Assembly (NCBI GenBank): GCA_905397405.1
Contig: CAJPVJ010000334.1
Span: forward strand, 1 to 27,804
Length of the DNA stretch: 27,804 nt
Source: Oppiella nova
Lineage: Eukaryota > Arthropoda > Arachnida > Sarcoptiformes > Oppiidae
Direction: 5' to 3'
In this document: piece by piece, positions 20,446 to 27,804 of the stretch
Layout: each line of letters starts with the position of its first letter
How positions within the stretch are numbered: the stretch's first letter is position 1
Made by a program: the position numbers and the translations under genes
The notes under the pieces: generated by a model
Told to the model about the DNA's origin: nothing
Seen by the model: the letters and a program-made list of their open reading frames with translations, nothing else
The model's database searches: none

Positions 20446-21715
20446 TGTGCCGACCCTTTCAAAGATTAATATTTGCATAATTTGTTTGATTTGATTGAAA
20501 CATGAATTTTTTCTTGCTGGAACATAATTTTTAAAATGTAATTTAGAAATTAGTTTGGTACTAGGTTAGACTAGAATTGTTTATCTCGTTTTAATTTAGC
20601 CCTCTAATTTAGTGATCATTTTGATTTTTTGTGTCTAAAACTTTTCGCAATTCAATTAAAATTTAAGTGTACTAGCTACCGTACATAGTATGCTTACATA
20701 TTTAAATAGTGAATTAATAGCATTGAATTGAATGAGAAATGATTTATAGTTTGAGGCAATTTATGGTTAAATATAATAGTTGTGGTCCCTATGTTTTTTA
20801 TAAAATATGAGAAATTACTAAAATTAAGCTCAAATAATAAAAGTTTATTAGCAAAAAGCGAAACTCAAATATTTGATCATTAATTAAGTATTCAGTTCAC
20901 AATGCATTCAAATTAAGCAATTCTTCGCTCATAAAGCCAAACCCATAATGCAAACTACATATCATTTTCATGTAATTCAAGTATTGAATTCAAAATACAA
21001 TTTTATAACAAAATTTTTTATGAAAGCCATTTATTTGGCTATTTTCTAAATAACTAATCAAATGTTTTGAATGTGAATGAGAGACAGAATTCTCATCGGA
21101 TTTGTATATAAAGTAATACTTTAAAAGTATTAACAATTCATAGAAATTGAAAAAACATTAATATTTTGTTAAAACTTAATAATAATGATAATAATCATCG
21201 GGTTTTAAAAACATGTTCAATTGTCTCAAACACTTTAAACGATTAATTTGAATAAAAATCAATAAAAAATAGATGTATATAATGAATAATGATTTATTTA
21301 ATGAAAACTGATAACAATTTTCGTATTATATAATAAGTTATTTATTATAATCGAAAGACTTTTGTATTGTTATTCACTTTAATGTGTATTTATTCTGATT
21401 TGCTTTTTATAGTATTATTAAAGTGTTGAGTGTTTTATATGCAATCAACTGTTAGACGGCTTTCCACAGAGTTATCGTTTAAGCACTTCTTGTATTGATC
21501 GATGAAATGTATAGAAAGAGATGAGAGATAAGTATAATAATAAAGTCACAGATGATGTCAAATGATGAGTGTGTGATGTATGGTATGGTATGACCTTTTG
21601 ATGACAATAAAGGACATCCACATGAACAGTACAGACACAGCCAGACATACAGACATTCACTGTGTGTATAACACTTTGAGCATTGATTTAGACTATAATC
21701 ATAAAAATCTATTAC

Positions 21716-21721
21716 TTTATT
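21716..21721 (-). terminator. Polyadenylation signal AATAAA of the Shaw channel gene
   Basis: TTTATT on the plus strand reads AATAAA on the minus strand, 82 bp past the stop codon of the proposed terminal exon. This supports reading that exon through to 21803. Confidence 0.5.
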
Positions 21722-21802
21722 CACTATAGCTTTCAATGAGAGTTATGTCCGAGTTTTGAGAAACAGATGAAAATATTTGTCTTTTTATATAGAAATATGA
21801 AA

Positions 21803-24800
21803 TCACTTTGTCTTCAAATGTTCAGACGATATAACGACTACTTGGGAACAGTTGTCAACAATAGGCTGTTCCAGAGCTCGAGTTAGCACTGGTTCGCGAA
21901 GACTTACGTCCCGATGAAGGCTTGCTCTGAGATGTGTCTCTCTCGTGGCGGCAATGGTGTGCACCTGAGGATGAGCGCCCGTCTTGGCATCCACTGTCAC
22001 CTCCGTGTTGGTCGTGGCTATGGGCGCACCAGGCTCGTTTGTGGTGATTATGGATGCGCTGGGAGTAGCAGTGGTGCCGGCGTTTGCGGCCATTACCGGC
22101 GATTTATCGCATGGATTAGTCACACTCTGTGTGCTAACTGCCGGCGCTGTAGTGGTTGTGCTGTGAATGCATTGAACATTTGGGACGGCATTGATTCGAT
22201 AGCTCTTCTCATTTATAGATCCTTTTGAACAGAATATCGAGAGAAACAGACTTTCATTAATACTTTGGGATCCAAAAGCAATTGAAAATAGAAATCTACT
22301 CTTTATTGTAATGTTTAGTAAAGTGTTTTAATTTGAGTTAACAGTCATTTGTAAAGTATTTGAATTTGAGTTAACAGTCATTTGTCTTTTGTATTGATTC
22401 GAGTCGAGAACATCCATCACTTAATAGACACTTATTTCACTCTTTTAATCAAATAATTCTCTTTTGACACATAAATTGTAACAACTTTTTGAAAACTAGG
22501 GTTTTTTGTTAATACAAGACCAGTAGTACATTAATAGTAGTACTCAATCACTTCGGTCTTAAATTATTGATTAGAAGTCAATGGAATAACTAATAGGTAT
22601 TCAAAGTGTAGACAGACTTTCAAAGACTAATATTATTTTTCGCTTAATGTTATATAATATTTAAGTCAAAACACATTCAGTATGTGTTTAGAAAAGCAAA
22701 GGCAGTGACCAACGGATGAGGCGCTGTAGTGGTTGTGCTGTGAATGCATTGAACATTTGGGACGGCATTGATTCGATAGCTCTTCTCATTTATAGATCCT
22801 TTTGAACAGAATATCGAGAGAAACAGACTTTCATTAATACTTTGGGTGACAAAAGCAATTGAAAATAGAAATCTACTCTTTATTGTAATGTTTAGTAAAG
22901 TGTTTTAATTTGAGTTAACAGTTATTTGTAAAGTATTTTAATTTGAGTTAACAGTCATTTGTCTTTTGTATTGATTTGAGTCGAGAACATCCATCACTTA
23001 ATAGACACTTATTTCACTCTTTTAATCAAATAATTCTCTTTTGACACATAAATTGTAACAACTTTTTGAAAACTAGAGTTTTTTGTTAATACAAGACCAG
23101 TAGCTGTAGTAATAGTAGTACTCAATCACTTCGGTCTTAAATTATTGATTAGAAGTCAATGGAATAACGTTATCCATAAGTTTCACATCTGTCTGAAAGT
23201 TTCTGATTATAATAAAAAGCGAATTACAATATATTATAAATTCAGTTTTGTGTAAGTCATACACAAATCTTTTCGTTTCCGTCACTGGTTGCCTACGTAA
23301 GCCCGGAGGCAGAGCCACGGTTGACACCATCTGATCATATATTGTGTTCAATATTCACGAGTTGTCGATCTGCTAATGATCTCAAATACTGTGAAACTAA
23401 TGTCAAGAAATGCCTCAATAATATACTAGTATTAGATGTAAACTATGTTTAATTTGTCGTCTCTTATCTTTACTTCTTTAGCGAAAGTCCTTCACATCTG
23501 AAGATCAATAAAAAATTCTTTTCATTCATCGGAAAATGAAATTTTGGTCGCTTTTGATCAGATTTTGTGCTATAAATTGACTTAAACTCTATTGATATAA
23601 AGACGTGATTGTGATATCAGATGTAATATCTGATGTGATTTTATTAAGACATATAAAGCAAAAGATATTTGACTCGAAAAATACTAATGCATTCTGAATA
23701 AGAAGTCAATCAATAAAAAGATCAAATGAAGACCAAAAGAATATTATAAAAACCAAAATTAAATGACTGAATCGGGAGTCATAACAAAGTTTTTGCCATT
23801 AAGAGTGACACTATTTTATAATCACATGTAATCATATAAATGACATTTTTATGGTAATCTATTTGACTATTCTTTGTTACTATTTAAACAGTTTTGGTTT
23901 TATTTGCAAAGATATGCCAAATAAAAACATAAAATCATATCAAACCTGATTTGGGAGATATATCGTAAGAAATTTTCACGGCATTCATACGCCGATTAGC
24001 GCCCGACTGTTGTACTGGAGTATTGGCCTTATTATTGTCATTCATGGGGTCGTTATCTTGGGGCACATTACACACCCTCCGTCTCTGTCGGGGCAGCTTT
24101 TCACGCGCCTGAGTGTGTGAGTAAAACATTGTAAAGTTGGACACAATGACGGGCACCGGGAGGGCGATGGTGAGCACACCGGCCAGTGCGCACAGGGCGC
24201 CCACAAGCATTCCGGCGTAAGTGCGGGGCACCATATCTCCTATATAATGACACTTAGCATTAGTTTGAGTTGTTTTATGACAAAAGTAACAAAAGTAGAT
24301 ATTGTGACAAAAGTAATACCATATCCGACAGTAGTCATGGTGACGATGGCCCACCACAAGCCTTCGGGAATACTTTTAAAGTCATTCCTGGGGTTCGCCT
24401 GAAGACGTTCGGCATAATAGACAAGACTCGCGAATATAACGATTCCCAACACCAGAAAGAAGACCAATAAAAACAATTCCTTAGCACTGGCTTTGAATGT
24501 GTGAACTAATATCTTAAGACCCCGGGAATGTCGGGTCAGCTTAAAGAGCCTTAATATACGAATAATGCTGAAGAAGTCGAGAATATCAGCGTTTTCTATA
24601 TCAGCGGCCAATCTCTGCAGAATCATATCCGAGTAGAAAGACATGGTTGCGATGAAGTCGATTACGTTAATCATATCGCGAACGAAATCTAATTTACTGG
24701 GACTGACCTAAACAGACAAACAGACGGCAGGGCAATGGGAGGAACGGTATGATTATGTATGTAATTATCAGCTCATTATTCAACACATTTTTTCTTTTGC

Positions 24801-26175
24801 GGGTTTTGGTTATTGTCTGAATATACAGAAGATATTACAATATAAGGGAAGCCATTATTGGAGTGAAAATAAATTTCTATTATTTTTTATTTTTCCACAA
24901 ATGAGACCAAAATATATAGAATATTCGCTAAAAAGAAAGATTTTGTGGAGATTTATCTAAAGCCCGGATATTTGTTATATTCAAACAAATGCCAAATACA
25001 TGTGAAAGACTACTTGTGTTCTCACATTTCATACACTACTTCAATACTACGGTATATGTAACCATACCGTGAATTGTCTGCCCATACATTTGTCTCACAA
25101 TTGATCAATAAATTCAAACCCTATCTACGGTTGAATGCCATTCATAAGCATTGATAGATACCATTCCTCTCATTCACCTCTCGTATCAGATCTCTTTGAA
25201 AATATGATTAAGTGATGGACTTTAAAAAATGAAAACATATTTCACCAGTAGCATATGAAACTGGTAGTTTTGACAACTGAAAGTTTTAATACTTTTTGTG
25301 ATTCTTATGATTTGGCCATTTATTTAAGCGGAAAATATTTGTTTTTGTATATACAGTAAAGATTTAAATTTTTAGATTTAGTAAACATCAGACAAAATCT
25401 AATAAATGTTGCATTCAATGGGAGACAACTTTGAAAACATATAAGATTATAATGGCTCACAAAAGAAACTAATGTTAATTTTGGGATTTTTAATACTAAC
25501 AATTGTTATATATGAGTTTCATTATTTTCTATTTTAATAAAACTACAATAGAGTATTATTTTTGAATTTTTATTTTTATTTTATGTAAATTTCTTTTATA
25601 TTCAAAGTCGTCAAAAGAAAATATTTGATACTTTAAGGCGTTTTAGTTTGAAATATAAATTTAAAAACTTTCATACATTTAAACATTTAATTCTAATATT
25701 CTTCATAACTTTATGTCATATTCTGTGTCTGAGTTGTGTCTCAAATATCGGCCAAAAGTTAATATAAAACATTCAAAACAATCTGCGATTTCATATATAT
25801 TTTGTTTAAATTATATTTTATATATTCAAACGACTAAAGCAAATGAAATGAAATCTCAAACTCCGAGTCTATAATTAAGACGTCAACCAAAAGCCGTGAT
25901 TTTGTGTGAACTAATGTATGGGAAAGTGGTGATGGAAGTCATACCACAAATCTCATGGCGATCTCGAATGAGAACCAGGCGTTGCATATGCTCTCAATGT
26001 AGTAGAAGGCCTCGTGAGCGTCGGTCTTGAATTTGTCGAGAGTCCAGGTCGTGGTGTTGAGGTGTGTGTACACCGTCTTGTTATGGATGACCGGCACTCG
26101 CATATTCGGGTGAGTTTTCAAACAAAACGAAAATATTGATACACATATGAAAAATACTGATATCACAGCCACCAC
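21803..26175 (-). CDS. Shaw: Shaw-type (Kv3/KCNC) voltage-gated K+ channel, partial: S1 to C-terminus
   Basis: Neuronal voltage-gated potassium channel subunit, plasma membrane. Exons: 26175-25945, 24707-24320, 24239-23946 and 22221-21803; introns 1237, 80 and 1724 bp; phases 0, 1 and 1 all agree; 443 residues here. The N-terminal T1 tetramerisation exons must lie beyond 27804. S1 is [19 protein letters not shown]; the S1-S2 loop has NKT and NTT glycosylation sequons. S2 is in [21 protein letters not shown] and S3 in [19 protein letters not shown]4 reads [18 protein letters not shown], five basic residues at every third place. S5 is [20 protein letters not shown]; the filter is TMTTVGYGD, split by an intron within the last Gly codon. 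S6 has [11 protein letters not shown] with the PVP hinge, followed by [17 protein letters not shown]. This matches fly Shaw more closely than vertebrate Kv3. The tail is Thr/Ala/Asn-rich. A strong internal GTAAGT at 21907-21902 may allow another C-terminus. Confidence 0.93.
22143..23168. repeat. Diverged direct duplication (about 448 bp) including part of the Shaw terminal exon
   Basis: 22143-22590 and 22720-23168 are direct copies at an offset of 577-578 bp, with about a dozen differences and one net 1-bp indel, so roughly 97% identical. The shared unit holds the first 79 bp of the Shaw terminal exon (identical in both), its acceptor and about 370 bp of upstream intron. Each copy also contains a smaller tandem repeat around TTGAGTTAACAGTCATTTGT. 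The 129 bp between copies (22591-22719) is unique. Confidence 0.9.
22677..22798 (-). CDS. Possible alternative terminal exon of Shaw created by duplication
   Basis: The upstream copy of the duplicated unit carries the same acceptor (CAAAAG|GATC) and the same first 79 coding bases as the normal last exon. It then runs into unique DNA and stays open to a TGA at 22679-22677. Spliced from the 23946 donor in phase 1, it would give a 39-residue tail ending in [11 protein letters not shown] in place of the longer normal tail. No AATAAA is seen close downstream on this strand, and splicing could simply skip it, so it may be a dead exon fragment. Confidence 0.35.
23260..23345 (-). other. GC-richer open stretch in a Shaw intron, possible cassette or orphan exon
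   Basis: Within AT-rich intron DNA the minus strand holds a less AT-rich open block reading [20 protein letters not shown], preceded by a possible acceptor (ATGATCAG). In the phase required by the upstream Shaw exon it would stop after about 13 codons. I do not recognise the peptide. It could be an alternative exon, a decayed mobile-element fragment or chance. Confidence 0.2.
24708..25944 (-). other. Shaw intron between the S2 and S3 exons
   Basis: 1237 bp, GTATGA..TTTAG on the minus strand, strongly AT-rich. I see no coding block, repeat or RNA gene within it. Confidence 0.6.
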
Positions 26176-27309
26176 CTAAGCAAATGAAATGGACACACAC
26201 TTTGGTTAAGGCATTGTCAATATATGTCTTATCATTATATTATTTATTTATCTAGTTAAATTGCTAATTATTGATTTATGTAGCCATGATAGACACATAA
26301 TCATATCGAAACCTATAAAGAACTCATTATGTGACATTTGCTTTTAGACTTATAAATAATTATGAAATGTAATGTAATGACACATAAGTTTCACTATTTA
26401 CAAAGGTGTAAAGGTAGATTTATCTCAATTCTTATCTCATTCTTATGAATAATTTTTTCTTTTTCAATAAAATGTGTGTATTAAGGAAAAATGTGCCAGA
26501 TATTAATTCATAACATTATGCGATCAAAAATGTTGAATAATAGAATTTATGAATGGATTAACGACTTATGAATTTGGATTATACCGTATTCACACAAATA
26601 AAAACGGAAAATCAATGAATTAATTTTCTTACATTAATATTAATGTTATTTCTAAGTCCTCTTTTATTTTAAATGAAAATAATATAGTATAAGAATTTTT
26701 ACTATAAAAGATTTTTTAACACAATAAGATTTTTTCAACTTAAATGCATCCAACAAATTGTTATTCTTTAACAAAAAATTTATTAAATTTTATTATTATA
26801 ATATTTTAGCGTATAAATAATATTACCAGTATTTTTATTGTTATTCTTATTACAATGTTATTATTATTGCCGGTATTAGAGTATTATTATAATAAATATC
26901 ATAGAAAATTTAACAAAATTTTATAGTTTATTCAAGAATTAATTAAAATTTATTATCAAATATGTTCTGGATATTAAATAATAATAATTTATAATTAAAA
27001 CATTTTTAACGATGTGTTTATATAAAATTTTAAGATGTCAATATTTATTCAATGTGAAAATGATGTCTAATTTTGATATTAATTATAATTAATCCCTATT
27101 TGAAATGTTTGACTATTCATTAAGGCATTAAGACAATCATTTAAAAATGTGCTAATCGATTTATTCAAATTTTATAAATACTGAGACCTTAATTTATTTA
27201 TCAACAATAATTTTCAATAAATCGTTTAATATAACAAAGCGATACTGTATTAACTCATGTTTAATTAAACATGTGATTTATTTATAACTTATTAAAATGA
27301 TTCTAAAAT
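26176..27309. other. AT-rich DNA 5' of the first visible Shaw exon (probable intron)
   Basis: Begins with a CTTAG acceptor for the S1-S2 exon, so this must be intron leading to the T1-domain exons off the right edge. About 75-80% A+T by eye, especially 26640-27100. No T1-type coding frame and no other gene is seen. Confidence 0.55.
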
Positions 27310-27804
27310 AAATTGTCATTTTGGACATAAATATAGCAAAATCAAATCAAATGATAGACCATTATTAGAAATTTTGTTAGTTATAGGCTTTAGTTATGAG
27401 AAGACACGCGAAGCTATTTATATGTCATATATTAAAGCGAATCAAACATTTCTCGAGTCAACGGAAGTCAACGGAATCTGTGATGAGTGGAAGGGATGAT
27501 GGGATGAGAGACTGAGCGAGTGATCGGGAATTACATTAAGAATTTAAATTAATGCTATTATCAACGGATCACTAATGACTTCATTGCACTTCTTATTTAA
27601 TATTGTAACAAGTTTTCAGGTTTTATGTGTTTTTGTTTGAGTTAATCAAAAATCGATACTAAAAACCAGACGTTAGAGACACCGACGTGTGTGTGTGTGT
27701 GTGTGTGTGTCTTCTCATAACTAAAGCCTATAACTAACAAAATTTCTAATAATGGTCTATCATTTGATTTGATTTTGCTATATTTATGTCCAAAATGACA
27801 ATTT
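27310..27804. repeat. Inverted repeat, arms of at least 98 bp, at the right edge
   Basis: 27310-27407 is the exact reverse complement of 27707-27804, with a 299-bp spacer. Because the right arm reaches the last base, the true arm length is unknown. Arms contain no coding signal. The spacer is unique and somewhat less AT-rich near 27470-27530. No target-site duplication can be checked. Could be an inverted-repeat mobile element, a natural palindrome, or a fold-back chimera at a contig end. Confidence 0.9.
27687..27710. repeat. (GT)12 microsatellite
   Basis: Twelve uninterrupted GT units; the last two form the inner edge of the inverted-repeat right arm. Confidence 0.95.

Larger units (their letters stand above)
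19678..21802. other. Convergent spacer between helicase and Shaw channel
   Basis: About 2.1 kb of AT-rich DNA with the two 3' UTRs, a short (ATT)n run at 19874-19894 and the 128-bp-period duplication. Short frames at 21470-21740 on the minus strand look like chance products of the Shaw 3' flank. No gene is supported. Confidence 0.5.

Noticed and set aside
21914-22228. Cys/Gly-rich plus-strand frame of 104 residues
   Set aside because: Lies opposite the Shaw terminal exon and has no support of its own.
1-27804. Search for CRISPR arrays, bacterial operons, phage or retroviral genes
   Set aside because: None seen; the repeats present are single duplications or microsatellites, and all confident genes are intron-bearing animal genes.

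Overview
The window is nuclear DNA from a eukaryote, and an arthropod is the best reading. AT-rich spacers separate short, GC-richer coding exons. Most introns are 58-80 bp with GT..AG ends. The recognisable proteins are animal orthologues: KANSL3, SDF2, Patronin/CAMSAP, AIMP1, a DDX5/17-type helicase and a Shaw-type Kv channel. The gene density, tiny introns and Shaw-like (rather than vertebrate Kv3-like) channel core would fit a small-genome chelicerate such as a mite, but that placement is inference. There is no operon structure, CRISPR array, rRNA, tRNA or intact transposon that I can support.

Layout. 184-605 (-): a possible two-exon gene for a 51-residue protein of unknown function. 1381-3612 (+): KANSL3 (NSL histone-acetyltransferase complex), four coding exons, starting just after a one-N assembly junction with a duplicated 48-bp flank. 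3810-4531 (-): SDF2, a secreted/ER MIR-domain protein ending in HDEL, convergent with KANSL3. 4532-9853: long AT-rich spacer with a perfect 128-bp-period tandem duplication and no confident gene. 9854-14388 (+): Patronin/CAMSAP, five coding exons including one 3.5-kb exon with an unusual Met/His/Asn/Gln-rich tract. 15249-16356 (-): AIMP1, the p43 scaffold/tRNA-binding protein, convergent with Patronin. 16357-17247: divergent promoter region with TATA, CRE and E-box motifs. 17248-19677 (+): DDX5/DDX17 (Rm62/Dbp2) helicase with an unusually long third-position intron inside motif V. 19678-21802: spacer with a second perfect 128-bp-period duplication. 21803-26175 (-): Shaw/KCNC potassium channel, S1 to the C-terminus in four exons; the N-terminal T1 exons lie beyond the right edge. 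26176-27804: intronic or upstream AT-rich DNA ending in a perfect inverted repeat of at least 98 bp.

The genes are housekeeping or neuronal and share no obvious pathway. I found no convincing new multi-gene system. The observations most worth checking are: a recent partial duplication of the Shaw terminal exon with its acceptor, which creates a potential alternative C-terminus; the long structured intron of the helicase at a position reminiscent of the autoregulatory Dbp2/p68 intron; the Met-rich insert in Patronin; the 51-residue small protein; and several duplications that look partly like assembly artefacts (N junction, two 128-bp periods, terminal fold-back).
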